Source: Chitinophagaceae bacterium (GTDB taxonomy: Bacteria; Bacteroidota; Bacteroidia; Chitinophagales; Chitinophagaceae). Taken from it: a DNA stretch of 64,000 nt. The notes under the pieces are model-generated. The model had not been told where the DNA came from. It saw nothing but the letters and a program-made list of their open reading frames with translations, and ran no database searches. Shown in pieces: positions 42,557 to 50,686 of this stretch. Both the position numbers and the translations under genes were made by a program. How positions within the stretch are numbered: the first letter of the stretch is position 1; each line of letters starts with the position of its first letter. The DNA lies in assembly GCA_019638615.1 (NCBI GenBank), contig JAHBTL010000004.1:186001-250000 (forward strand), in the 5' to 3' direction.

Positions 42557-42964
42557 ATGACACAATCTTACAACCAGACTTTTTCCTTAAACATGTTTTG
42601 CAAGACGATATCTATCCTGTTAACTGTAGTAAGTTTTTTCAGTTGTAATGCACAATCATCTAAGGATACGACTACGACTGTAGCTGAGTTCACAGTAGTA
42701 CCAAAGCTTAATCGATCCCGCTTTTTGCGGGACCCGAAATCGGCCGTAGTCCCAGCCTGCCGGCTGGCAGGGATTTCGGGCGGCTTTTTGGTTACTTTTT
42801 TCCGCAAAAAAGTAACAAAGAAACCAGCACCAGGCTTTGTAGTTGAAAAGAAAGCGAGTTTCATAAGCAATAAACGCGCAGTTCATACTTCATTGATAAA
42901 CAGTCAACTGAATAATATGTCATTGTTAGACGACACCACACAACAAAACGAAATCAACGAATAA
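42557..42964 (+). CDS. Lipoprotein-like ORF built largely from an intergenic repeat
   Basis: A 135-aa ORF (ATG 42,557, or 42,593). The first part is a plausible lipoprotein signal (FCKTISILLTVVSFFSC, Cys about 28). From residue 43 on, the protein is encoded by the structured repeat copy B, including GFLVTFFRKKVTKK from the 26-bp palindrome. The frame stays open to 42,964 and ends three bases before the next ATG. It may be a real hybrid gene, or a lipoprotein gene interrupted in frame. Confidence 0.4.
   Translation: MTQSYNQTFSLNMFCKTISILLTVVSFFSCNAQSSKDTTTTVAEFTVVPKLNRSRFLRDPKSAVVPACRLAGISGGFLVTFFRKKVTKKPAPGFVVEKKASFISNKRAVHTSLINSQLNNMSLLDDTTQQNEINE
42683..42925 (+). repeat. Structured repeat with palindrome, copy B
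   Basis: Matches copy A at 19037-19245 at both ends. Its variable middle is different: TCCCGC/GCGGGA and CCCGAAAT/ATTTCGGG stems with a CCTGCCGGC core. The palindrome (42791-42816) has arms GTTACTTTTTT/AAAAAAGTAAC. Confidence 0.7.
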
Positions 42965-42967
42965 CTT

Positions 42968-43507
42968 ATGACACAGGACGGGCAAATTGAAATTCCATTG
43001 AGTAAACAGAAAATGATTTTGACACTTTTAGGTTCGATCGCTTTTGTGGGACTTGGAATTTGGTTTTTAATCGATCCGCCGAAAGTCAGTAATCCAATTT
43101 TAGGCAACCCGGCAGTTATTTTTATTGCAGGACTTGCTTCCCTTTTATTTTTTGGACTTGTAGCTGTAACAGCTTTTCGGAAACTTTCAGACAAAAAAGC
43201 GGGTCTTATCATAAACAGGCAAGGTATTATTGACAATTCGGGCGGAACTTTTGGGGGACTTGTTTTATGGGCGGATATTGAAGAAATTAAAGTCTCCCAG
43301 GTAATGAGCCAAAAATTCCTGACGTTTATAGTAAGAAACCCGCAGGACTATTTGGACAAAGTAACAAATCCGCTAAAAAGAAAAGGAATGGAAATGAATT
43401 ATAGAACTTATGATTCGCCAATTAGTATTTCAGCAAATTCATTACAAACAAACTTTGACAATTTATATAACTTGCTGACGGAAAAACTGAAAGAATATAA
43501 ATCGTGA
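42968..43507 (+). CDS. STM3941-like membrane protein
   Basis: A 179-aa protein with two membrane helices (about 18-35 and 50-68) followed by a cytoplasmic PH-like domain (GLIINRQGIIDNSGGTFGGLVLWADIEEIKVSQ, then TFIVRNPQDYLDKV). This is the layout of the STM3941 family, found widely as single genes of unknown role in mobile and variable regions. Confidence 0.7.
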   Translation: MTQDGQIEIPLSKQKMILTLLGSIAFVGLGIWFLIDPPKVSNPILGNPAVIFIAGLASLLFFGLVAVTAFRKLSDKKAGLIINRQGIIDNSGGTFGGLVLWADIEEIKVSQVMSQKFLTFIVRNPQDYLDKVTNPLKRKGMEMNYRTYDSPISISANSLQTNFDNLYNLLTEKLKEYKS

Positions 43508-43520
43508 AATCAATGAACAG

Positions 43521-43730
43521 GCAACAATCGGTTTTGTACAAGTTAGGGTTGACATTGTAATATCAATAAATTGAAAATCCCGGCTTACCCGCAGGCAGGA
43601 GCTCCGTCAGGTGAATAAGTGTCAGCCTTTGTACTCAATTTCATCATCATGTTTCGACCATGCAGTGGTTGTGACCAGACGGATTTATGTTTACCGCCTG
43701 CACAAAGCCGCCGGACGTCAGCGATTATCG
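43521..43730 (+). repeat. Array element Z, copy 2
   Basis: Aligns with 39144-39340: GGTTTTGTACAAG, TTGTAATATCA, AAATCCC, TTTGTACTCAATTTCA, CAGACGGAT and CGCCTGCACAAAGCC. The right border is GGACGTCAGCG; the RmuC gene follows 55 bases later. Confidence 0.6.
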
Positions 43731-43778
43731 TAAAGCGACACCCAGCAAACAGGAAACAAGTAAAAAGATGACTCAAAA

Positions 43779-45401
43779 ATGGAAGCAACAAGTTTAATAG
43801 CAGGGCTTTTAACCGGTGGTGCGATTGCCTGCATCATTCTGTATTTGATTAGCAGGATAAAATATGTTTCAAAAAAGGAGTTTGATAAACTGTCCTTACA
43901 GCACAACGAAACAATTACAGATCTTAAATTGTTTGAAAATAAAGCACAAACACTTCAGGCAGTCAACAATACTCTTTCTGATAAATTAACTTCAAAAGAA
44001 AATGAAGTTACACGACTTCAAACCAGGATGGCTTCTCTGGAAACAAACCTGGCAAACAGCGGGAACAGGATCAACGATCTTTCAGAGAGACTAGCTGCCG
44101 AACTTGCGGCAAATAAAAATCTACAGGACGAGATAAACCTGCGCAAGCAGAAAATTGCCGAACTGACTGCAAACAACAGCGCTGTAACCGAAAATTTATC
44201 AAAGCAAAGCACAGTCAACGATAAACAAGCTGAACAAATAGAAGCGCTGACAGCCAGACTTACCGAACTGACATCACAGGTTAGTAAGCTGACCGCGGAC
44301 AACACAACACTGAACGAAAAACTTGCAACTCAAAAAACGGAGGTGGAAGCGCTTCAAAAAACAGCGCATTTACAGTTTGAGAAAATCGCAAATAAATTAC
44401 TGGAAGAAAAATCTGAAAAATTTACTGAAACCAACAAGGCAAATATCGAAACGCTTTTAAACCCGTTAAAAGAAGATATTAATAAATTCAAAGAAAAAGT
44501 GGAAGCGACCCACACAGAAGACACGAAACAACGGACATCATTAGAAGAAAGAATAAAGAGCTTAATCGAGCAAACCAATAAAGTAAGCACTGAAGCAAAC
44601 AACCTGGCGACGGCTTTAAAAGGAAAAGCTCAAAAAAGAGGAAACTGGGGCGAGGTGATTTTGGAAAGAATACTTGAATCATCAGGCTTAACAAAAGACA
44701 GAGAATATTTTGTCCAGCAATCAATCAAAGATGACGAGGGAAAAACACAACGACTTGACGTCAGGGTAAATCTGCCCGATGAAAGAGTGATCATCATTGA
44801 TTCAAAAGTTTCCCTGATTGCGTATGACCATTACTCGGCTGGCGAAGATAGTGACGAACAAAAGAAATACCTTGCAGAACACATCAGCGCAACCAAACTT
44901 CATATTGACCAGCTAAGTGAGAAAAGATATGATGATATTGAAGCCTCATTGGATTTTACAATGATGTTCATACCGATAGAACCTGCTTATTTATTGGCCA
45001 TTCAGGGCGATATTGACTTATGGTCGTATGCTTATTCTAAAAGGATTTTGTTGGTCAGCCCTACAACTTTAATCGCCTGTCTTAAATTGTTCTCCGATTT
45101 GTGGAGGCGAGAATGGCAAAACAAAAACGCTATGGACATCGTAAAGCGTGGTGAATTACTTTATGAAAAATTTGTAGGGTTCACAGAAAACTTTGAAGAA
45201 ATAGGCAGAAAGCTAAGCTCAACTCAAAAAGTCTATGACGACGCGTTGGGACAACTTAAAACAGGCAGGGGCAATGTAATAAGCCAGGCTGTTCAGCTAA
45301 AAAATTTGGGACTGAAATCTGATAAAAAAATTCCTGAAAGGATGCTTCCATTGAACATGGGCGATACGGAAATTGAAGATAAAAAAGATACTGAGCAATA
45401 A
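43779..45401 (+). CDS. rmuC: DNA recombination protein RmuC
   Basis: A 540-aa protein: membrane anchor (5-25), coiled coil with heptad-like repeats (30-215), and the conserved RmuC nuclease-like domain (about 250-500) with KGKAQKRGNWGEVILERILESSG, LDVRVNLPDERVIIIDSKVSL and FMMFIPIEPAYL. The DSK motif suits a PD-(D/E)xK nuclease core. RmuC limits inversions at short inverted repeats in E. coli. It is by far the longest gene of the array, and lies amid inverted repeats. Confidence 0.88.
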   Translation: MEATSLIAGLLTGGAIACIILYLISRIKYVSKKEFDKLSLQHNETITDLKLFENKAQTLQAVNNTLSDKLTSKENEVTRLQTRMASLETNLANSGNRINDLSERLAAELAANKNLQDEINLRKQKIAELTANNSAVTENLSKQSTVNDKQAEQIEALTARLTELTSQVSKLTADNTTLNEKLATQKTEVEALQKTAHLQFEKIANKLLEEKSEKFTETNKANIETLLNPLKEDINKFKEKVEATHTEDTKQRTSLEERIKSLIEQTNKVSTEANNLATALKGKAQKRGNWGEVILERILESSGLTKDREYFVQQSIKDDEGKTQRLDVRVNLPDERVIIIDSKVSLIAYDHYSAGEDSDEQKKYLAEHISATKLHIDQLSEKRYDDIEASLDFTMMFIPIEPAYLLAIQGDIDLWSYAYSKRILLVSPTTLIACLKLFSDLWRREWQNKNAMDIVKRGELLYEKFVGFTENFEEIGRKLSSTQKVYDDALGQLKTGRGNVISQAVQLKNLGLKSDKKIPERMLPLNMGDTEIEDKKDTEQ

Positions 45402-45410
45402 ATAACAAAC

Positions 45411-45562
45411 CGCTGACAGGGTGTTTGTATTATGTTGACAAACATCCCACATACGTATGAATTATTCGCCCGTGTGAATGACGTAGTCGGGAAGGCCGGC
45501 CTGAACTGCCGAAGGGCAGGCGGGTTTTCCATTCCGAAGTCTCAGAACTGTCCACCCAAAAA
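45411..45562 (+). repeat. Array element Y, copy 1
   Basis: A GGGTGTTTGT/ACAAACATCCC hairpin opens the element, followed by TGAATGACGTAGTCGGGAAGG (shared with X copy 3) and GGCAGGCGGGTTTTCCATTC then CGAAGTCTCAGAAC, shared with copy 2 at 46,381. Confidence 0.55.
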
Positions 45563-45742
45563 ATGGAAACAAAAATTCTTACCGTTATAGCCAATGCTAA
45601 AACGACAGTGACAACGAGAAAGACATTAACATTTATTTTACTGACAATTACGATTTTTGTTTTTGGTCAGACTGACATTTTATCCAGGTATCATGCAGCA
45701 GGCAGCTTACTAAATTTCGGGCTGACATACAAGAAGTACTGA
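45563..45742 (+). CDS. 59-aa exported peptide, probably a truncated gene
   Basis: ATG at 45,563 to TGA 45,742. A basic N-terminus precedes a hydrophobic helix FILLTITIFVFGQ with a signal-peptidase-like end, and only 24 residues remain after it. That is what is left when the mature part of a secreted protein is lost. It abuts the small zinc-ribbon gene. Confidence 0.4.
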   Translation: METKILTVIANAKTTVTTRKTLTFILLTITIFVFGQTDILSRYHAAGSLLNFGLTYKKY

Positions 45743-45760
45743 AAAGGGAACATCTTATTC

Positions 45761-45970
45761 ATGGACAAGAAACAAGGCAAAAGAAGTGTAGGTATATGCG
45801 CTGAATGTGGAAGCGGATACTATACAGAGACTTCACAAATGGTTTCTTTATGTCCCAATTGCAGCCATCTTTTATATGGCTACAAAAACTGCTCTCACCA
45901 GTTTGACGATGGCAGATGTTTGAAATGCTTTTGGAATGGCACTACCACGAATTTTTGCAGTGTAAATTAG
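45761..45970 (+). CDS. Small zinc-ribbon protein
   Basis: A 69-aa protein with three Cys pairs: ICAECGSG, LCPNCSH and KCFW, plus CSHQFDDGRC, enough for two zinc sites. No signal. It has no recognised family; a role in nucleic-acid or protein contacts is typical of such ribbons. It starts 19 bases after the truncated ORF, and the next gene follows after 15 bases. Confidence 0.6.
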   Translation: MDKKQGKRSVGICAECGSGYYTETSQMVSLCPNCSHLLYGYKNCSHQFDDGRCLKCFWNGTTTNFCSVN

Positions 45971-45985
45971 ATCGGGTATGTCAAA

Positions 45986-46327
45986 ATGAGATTCTGGAGA
46001 AATAACAAAGAAAAGGCACGGACATCGGCGCAGCAAGTAATCAGTAGAGAAGATGTCTTAGCTGGGTTGAATCTACTTTGTGCTTATTTTGAAAGAAATA
46101 GTCAAAATAATACCACGTTTAGACCGGAATTCGAAACTTCAGGAATTATCTACTCAATATTAGAGGCGAAACAAGTACTTACAGTGATGGATGTTACTGC
46201 TATAGTTAAATTAATAAAAGACATGGACGAAGTAGAGCATTATGATGGAAGCGGATGGCTTGATTATAAAATACGACTAAGCTATTTCCTTAGACTTAGT
46301 GGTTTCGATGTAAACTTGTTTGAATAA
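45986..46327 (+). CDS. Hypothetical 113-aa protein
   Basis: Alpha-helical, cytosolic, with a basic N-terminus (RFWRNNKEKARTSAQ) and the core EDVLAGLNLLCAYFERNSQ. It is not recognised. It follows the zinc ribbon closely, so both may be one unit; an array element begins two bases after the stop. Confidence 0.55.
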   Translation: MRFWRNNKEKARTSAQQVISREDVLAGLNLLCAYFERNSQNNTTFRPEFETSGIIYSILEAKQVLTVMDVTAIVKLIKDMDEVEHYDGSGWLDYKIRLSYFLRLSGFDVNLFE

Positions 46328-46328
46328 T

Positions 46329-46445
46329 GCCCTAACACATGCATTTGAGTTATGTCGGCTAACACCCGCCTGACCGAACGGGCAGGTTTTCCATTCGGAA
46401 GTTTCGAAACCGCCCCGCCAAAAGCGGGGAACACGAATGCTTAAT
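46329..46445 (+). repeat. Array element Y, copy 2
   Basis: Begins GCCCTAACACATG next to the stop codon; the block GGCAGGTTTTCCATTCGGAA then GTTTCGAAACCGCCC aligns with copy 1. A CCCCGC/GCGGGG hairpin (46413-46430) lies near the right end. Confidence 0.55.
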
Positions 46446-46459
46446 CATGAACCGTGATT

Positions 46460-47335
46460 ATGAAACCTCTGTTACTAATTGCTTATTTATTTTTATTTTC
46501 TTGCCATTCAATAAACGACAAGCAGAATAATGACATGTCAGAAATGTTTACTGAAAACCAAATACTACATCAATTAGATTTAGCTTTTGCGGGTACTCCA
46601 AACGAGTACTACCCCAAAGGACGACCTCAGGACATTAAATATAATTTCTTCCTTGACCTTGAGCATGGTTATTGCGTGACGGCGGGAAGTAGGATTCATT
46701 TATATGCAGACTCGACAAGGTGGGCAATTGTATTTGAAAAAAGCGGCTATCAAAACAGAGCCACCGCTGCAGAAATAGAACTAAATTATGTTGGCAATTG
46801 CATTGACTATCCAATTGATAAATATCCTGAACGAAATTATATCACTAATTCAAGCAGAATAATATTAATTGACCCGACTGAATTTTCAAAGATTGAAAAT
46901 AAGGAGGGAAAAGACATGGAAACATTTGAATTAATTGGGCAAGACGTGGAAGAAATCAAAGTGAGAGATAACTCTATTCCTTTTGACAACGATTACAGGA
47001 ATTATGAGAAATCAGGAATAAAAGTCAGGGACTATGAAAATCCTAAGAAACTCATTGGCTTTGATGACTTTGTACGATATTTAAATGAAACGAATCCATC
47101 TGTTATTAGTGCAACGGAAGAAGATATTCGTCAACATATTCCCAAAGACTTACCAAAAATAATGACCATAAAAGAGTTTCATTTCATAAGCTTTTATAAC
47201 AAATCAAATCCACCAAGCACACAGGAAACATATAAACTAATTGCAAAAGTTTTAGTGACACACGACTCGACAAAATGGGAACCGGCACAAAAACCGAATA
47301 ACCACTGGGCTAATTGGGAATCGGGCAATCTTTAA
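46460..47335 (+). CDS. Hypothetical lipoprotein, 291 aa
   Basis: Starts ATG 46,460; MKPLLLIAYLFLFSC is a lipoprotein signal (Cys about 15). The mature part is mixed alpha/beta with YFLDLEHGYCVTAGSRIHLYAD-like strands near 70 and repeated charged stretches. No named family is recognised. Confidence 0.6.
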   Translation: MKPLLLIAYLFLFSCHSINDKQNNDMSEMFTENQILHQLDLAFAGTPNEYYPKGRPQDIKYNFFLDLEHGYCVTAGSRIHLYADSTRWAIVFEKSGYQNRATAAEIELNYVGNCIDYPIDKYPERNYITNSSRIILIDPTEFSKIENKEGKDMETFELIGQDVEEIKVRDNSIPFDNDYRNYEKSGIKVRDYENPKKLIGFDDFVRYLNETNPSVISATEEDIRQHIPKDLPKIMTIKEFHFISFYNKSNPPSTQETYKLIAKVLVTHDSTKWEPAQKPNNHWANWESGNL

Positions 47336-47424
47336 AGCAGAATGGCCACAGCTAATACTGCGTATTGTAGCAAACGGGACTGACATAGCGCGGCTTTAGC
47401 AGACGAATAACACTTGCTAACAAA

Positions 47425-47799
47425 ATGAAAGACGACATAGACAACTTTTTAACACAATACAGCGAAGAGGTTTTTAGCAATGCTCAAAAACTTCGAGAAA
47501 TCATTTTGGAAAATTTACCCGGAGTACTGGAACAAATAGATATTCCTGCAAAAATGATAGCTTACGCTTACGGACAGAAATATATTGAAATGATTTGTAT
47601 ACTCATACCTTCCACAAAAGGACTTAAACTTGGTTTTTATAAAGGTATGGATTTGCCGGATCCTGAAAATTTATTAAGCAGGAATGGCAAAATCTCACGT
47701 TATATAGAGATCAGGAAACAGCAAGATATAAAAATCAAACCATTGACAGTTTTGCTGGAAGAAGCCTTTAAAGCATACAAAAAACGAAACAACAAATGA
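47425..47799 (+). CDS. DUF1801 protein
   Basis: A 124-aa cytosolic protein of the DUF1801/YdhG fold: DIDNFLTQYSEEVFSNAQKLREII at the start, YAYGQKYIEMICILIPSTKGLKLGF in the middle and ISRYIEIRKQQDI near the end. DUF1801 genes are recurrent cargo of integron cassettes. It is preceded by GACGAATAACACTTGCTAACA, part of a diverged array element, and overlaps the next gene by four bases. Confidence 0.78.
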   Translation: MKDDIDNFLTQYSEEVFSNAQKLREIILENLPGVLEQIDIPAKMIAYAYGQKYIEMICILIPSTKGLKLGFYKGMDLPDPENLLSRNGKISRYIEIRKQQDIKIKPLTVLLEEAFKAYKKRNNK

Positions 47800-48263
47800 C
47801 ACCATTGTTTAAGAAGCTGAATTTCAAGCAGCATAATGAAATACTGATTTTAAGCTCCCCGGCAGAATTTGAAGCGGAGCTAAATGCAATGAAAGACAGT
47901 ACTGCTATCAAAACAGATATCAAGGACATAAGCGAAATTGAATTTGTTTTGACATTTATAAAGACGCGAACCGAAATTGACACGCTTACGCCATTTATTG
48001 ACAAGAAATTAAAGGGGGACGGAATTGTTTGGTTTGCCTATCCAAAAAGGACTTCGGGGCAATATAAAGCAGAAATAAACAGGGACAAGGGGTGGGATAT
48101 GCTTGGAAAGTCAGGCTTTGAAGCGGTAAGACAAGTGTCAATAGATGACGATTGGAGCGCGCTGCGTTTTAGAAAAGTGGAATTTATCAAGGCAATGAAC
48201 AGAAGAACAGATTTCGCTATGACAAAAGAAGGACAAGCCAAAACCAGGCCTGCCGGCCACTAA
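47796..48263 (+). CDS. DUF3052-like protein
   Basis: A 155-aa cytosolic protein translated from an ATGA overlap with the DUF1801 gene. Motifs: FKQHNEILILSSPAEFEAEL, DGIVWFAYPKRTSG and SIDDDWSALRFRK, characteristic of the DUF3052 type. It is coupled to DUF1801, making a two-gene cassette-like unit. Its stop codon is part of CCACTAACATTGG, the left border of the next element. Activity unknown. Confidence 0.7.
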   Translation: MTPLFKKLNFKQHNEILILSSPAEFEAELNAMKDSTAIKTDIKDISEIEFVLTFIKTRTEIDTLTPFIDKKLKGDGIVWFAYPKRTSGQYKAEINRDKGWDMLGKSGFEAVRQVSIDDDWSALRFRKVEFIKAMNRRTDFAMTKEGQAKTRPAGH

Positions 48264-48440
48264 CATTGGTGCTGCTGATAGTGAGGCTGAATATTAGTAA
48301 TCAGCAACAGCAATCCTGTTGTACTGTATCCCCCGGGTCTGGTGAATAAAGCCAGGCTTTGGTAATTAATAATATTTAACTTTATTAAAAGACCCGGCAG
48401 GTGGAATATGAATTCCCGATCAGCCGCCAATATGCATCAG
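48258..48440 (+). repeat. Diverged array element
   Basis: Opens CACTAACATTGGTGCTGC and contains GGTGAATAAAGCCAGGCTTTGG and ATATTTAACTTT, related to the GACGAATA and GAACTTTT blocks of X and Z. A GGCTGATCGGG-like stem is possible. Right border not resolved. Confidence 0.4.
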
Positions 48441-48498
48441 GGAAGCTGTTATTATAGCAGAACCGGCCGCATAAAAAGCAAATTTTGACAAATAGAAA

Positions 48499-48600
48499 AT
48501 GAATTGTAAAAATTGTAACACGGAAGTAACGCACAGTTTTTGTCCAGACTACGGGCAACCGGCAAATGCTGATCGGGATACTAACAGACATCATAATTAA
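48499..48600 (+). pseudogene. 5' fragment of a DUF3667-type zinc-ribbon gene
   Basis: A 33-codon ORF, MNCKNCNTEVTHSFCP then DYGQPAN, has the Cys-x2-Cys...Cys start of DUF3667 membrane proteins. The fourth cysteine is replaced by Tyr and the frame stops soon after; the long membrane part is gone. It is followed 12 bases later by a small membrane ORF. Confidence 0.5.
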
Positions 48601-48612
48601 ACATTAAAATTT

Positions 48613-48795
48613 ATGAATAATAAAAAAGGGCAATCCTTTCCACTGCTAATTATAGCAATCGTTTTGGGATGGACTATTTTTAAGCAATTTGATTTTGAGA
48701 ATTTAAAATTTGAAAAACCGGCATTGGCAATTGTATATATCCTGACCTTTATACTTTCTGTTTACCTGCTCATTAAGAACACCAAAGGAAAATAG
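48613..48795 (+). CDS. 60-aa two-helix membrane protein
   Basis: Two hydrophobic helices (about 9-24 and 36-55) separated by a charged loop (FENLKFEKP). No known family. It is followed by another membrane gene after 31 bases. Confidence 0.5.
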   Translation: MNNKKGQSFPLLIIAIVLGWTIFKQFDFENLKFEKPALAIVYILTFILSVYLLIKNTKGK

Positions 48796-48826
48796 CAACG
48801 GCTACCAGCAATATAAGAATTGAAGA

Positions 48827-49243
48827 ATGAAATTCAGACCTTTTTCGAAAACGAAATATTTATGGATGATCATTGTGCTGCTTTCCGTTATTGCAATAAC
48901 GCTTAAATCAATTTACCGGCAATATGTTTACGCAAACCAGATAAATGATTATGGAATTGCAGCTTCTTCCCCCAATTTTTTTGCGGGACTTATTATTGTA
49001 TTTCTGTATTTTACCCAATATCAAAAGCTGACATTAAAAAAGCACACGATGTTTACTATTGCAGGATTGGTTGGTTATGAATTGATCCAGGGAAGTGTGT
49101 TTAAAAATAATTTTTTTGATTACAAAGATATTCTTGCGTCGATTTTTGGTGCATTTACAGGTTACCTGATAGGTATGAAATTTAAATCGGGACCGTTTTT
49201 TAACTGCCCGAATACAAACAGAAGCGGAGGGTTTCCAAAATGA
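48827..49243 (+). CDS. Hypothetical membrane protein, 138 aa
   Basis: Four helices (about 12-28, 48-66, 75-92 and 104-124). The central charged residues FKNNFFDYKDILASIFGAFTGYLIG resemble VanZ/DUF2809-like small membrane proteins, but I cannot assign a family. Its end overlaps the upstream ATG of the next frame by four bases. Confidence 0.55.
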   Translation: MKFRPFSKTKYLWMIIVLLSVIAITLKSIYRQYVYANQINDYGIAASSPNFFAGLIIVFLYFTQYQKLTLKKHTMFTIAGLVGYELIQGSVFKNNFFDYKDILASIFGAFTGYLIGMKFKSGPFFNCPNTNRSGGFPK

Positions 49244-49302
49244 TGGAAAAATGTCTCTTTGCGGAGGCAACACATGAAGACTCCGTTGTACACCACTTTA
49301 AA

Positions 49303-49899
49303 ATGAACGGTCTGCTGATCATAGCATTTTTTTGTTTTTTACTGTTGGGCGCTTCCTGTGGTCAGGCATCAAAAGGGAAGAGTCCGAAAAGGACTGTAAT
49401 AGCTGGATCTGCTGACAGCAGGCAAAAACCATCCCGGGATACCGGTTTTCCAAATGAGCTTGCTTCTTCACAACCTAAAGATCAGTTTCCTATACGGGCT
49501 TTGGGTTGGACAAGCGACTATGAACACATTTTTTCAGACGACCAGGTTTTTGAGTTGGACTCAATAATCAGCAAATTTGAAAAAGAAACAACAAATGAAA
49601 TTGCTATTGTGACCATTGAAAGTTCGTGGGCGACAACGGAAAGCTTTGACAGCCTGACATTGGCAATTGCGAATCATTGGGGCGTTGGTAAAAAGGAGAA
49701 AAACAATGGAATATTAATTGGCATCAGCACGGGATTAAGAAAAATAAGAATACAGAACGGATATGGAATTGAAACAAACCTGACTAATGCAGAGACTAAG
49801 AAAATAATAGATGACATTATACTTCCCGAATTTAAAAAAGGGAATTACTTTGAAGGGACAAGAAGCGGATTATTTGCGTTAATGCAAAAAATTCGTTGA
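49303..49899 (+). CDS. TPM-domain lipoprotein
   Basis: A 198-aa protein from ATG 49,303 (lipobox LLGASC, Cys about 17; an in-frame ATG at 49,240 lacks a signal). Residues about 70-198 are a TPM/MOLO-1-Psb32 domain: IFSDDQVFELDSIISKFEKET, IAIVTIESSW, NNGILIGISTGLRKIRIQNGYGIE and FKKGNYFEGT. TPM proteins are periplasmic or membrane-bound phosphatase-like factors in protein repair. The full TPM proteins in this phylum often carry a C-terminal membrane helix that is absent here. Confidence 0.75.
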   Translation: MNGLLIIAFFCFLLLGASCGQASKGKSPKRTVIAGSADSRQKPSRDTGFPNELASSQPKDQFPIRALGWTSDYEHIFSDDQVFELDSIISKFEKETTNEIAIVTIESSWATTESFDSLTLAIANHWGVGKKEKNNGILIGISTGLRKIRIQNGYGIETNLTNAETKKIIDDIILPEFKKGNYFEGTRSGLFALMQKIR

Positions 49900-49906
49900 C
49901 AAAGCC

Positions 49907-50058
49907 TCGTACAACAGGCGATTTGATTATATGGTGGGACAACGAATATATGCTCAATTCTTATCCACTATTTGACCTTAGTTCCGGTATGACAATAGCG
50001 GCAGACAATAGAATGAACAATGGGCTTTTATTTATAAATTTAACAGTAGATACAGGTA
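49907..50058 (+). repeat. Array element X, copy 4, lacking its right end
   Basis: ACAACAGGCGATTTGATTATATGG and ACGAATATATGCTC match copy 2, and ACAATAGAATGAACAATG then GGGCTTTTATTTATAAATTTAACA match its centre. The right arm is missing; the following gene begins at once. Confidence 0.6.
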
Positions 50059-50059
50059 A

Positions 50060-50686
50060 GTGAATTTCATACCAAATTTTAGGTACTGTCACGACTTGTA
50101 CGAGATACCCAAGCGCAGCATGATTCACCTTGCGGGGAGAGAAATAGAAAATACTTACTTAAAGGAGAAGGGGCTCTCTTTGGTGAAATGTATTCACTAT
50201 GATATTATGGAGGATGGTATACGTGTCGGGACTTTCTTTTCGGGATGCCGTCATTCTGGAGACAAATACTTCCATCTTTCGCACGGAAGTGAAATCCTGA
50301 TAATTGAACTGAAGCGCAAGTCATTTTTCAAGAATCAATATCGGATTTTAGAAACAAAGAATTCAAAAGCGATTGGATATTTAGAGTACTCAACTTTGGG
50401 TTGGCTAAATTCGGCTATTGGGATGATAGCGCTTTCAAATAGTGAGATTCATTATTTTGAAGATTTTTTCGGAATCTTAACGAAAATATGGCAAAAACGA
50501 CTCCAATTTATGATGTCTTCTGATACAATAAAATACTCTGTGGAACCTAAAATAAATGAAGACTTTAATTCTTCATTAACCGGCGTAATTGAAATACAAG
50601 ACAGACATCAAATAGTATCTGCTATTTTAGGAATTGTTTTTATTGATAGAAAATTTAGAAACTGGATCCGGAATAACATTAACTAA
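50060..50686 (+). CDS. Hypothetical 208-aa protein
   Basis: Starts GTG at 50,060 (ATG at 50,120 is possible) in the array element tail. Beta-rich with LTRKSFFKNQYRILETKNSK-like and ALSNSEIHYFEDFFGILTK segments, a shape seen in tubby/scramblase-like (LURP) proteins, though I cannot confirm that. Last plus-strand member of the array. Confidence 0.5.
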   Translation: MNFIPNFRYCHDLYEIPKRSMIHLAGREIENTYLKEKGLSLVKCIHYDIMEDGIRVGTFFSGCRHSGDKYFHLSHGSEILIIELKRKSFFKNQYRILETKNSKAIGYLEYSTLGWLNSAIGMIALSNSEIHYFEDFFGILTKIWQKRLQFMMSSDTIKYSVEPKINEDFNSSLTGVIEIQDRHQIVSAILGIVFIDRKFRNWIRNNIN

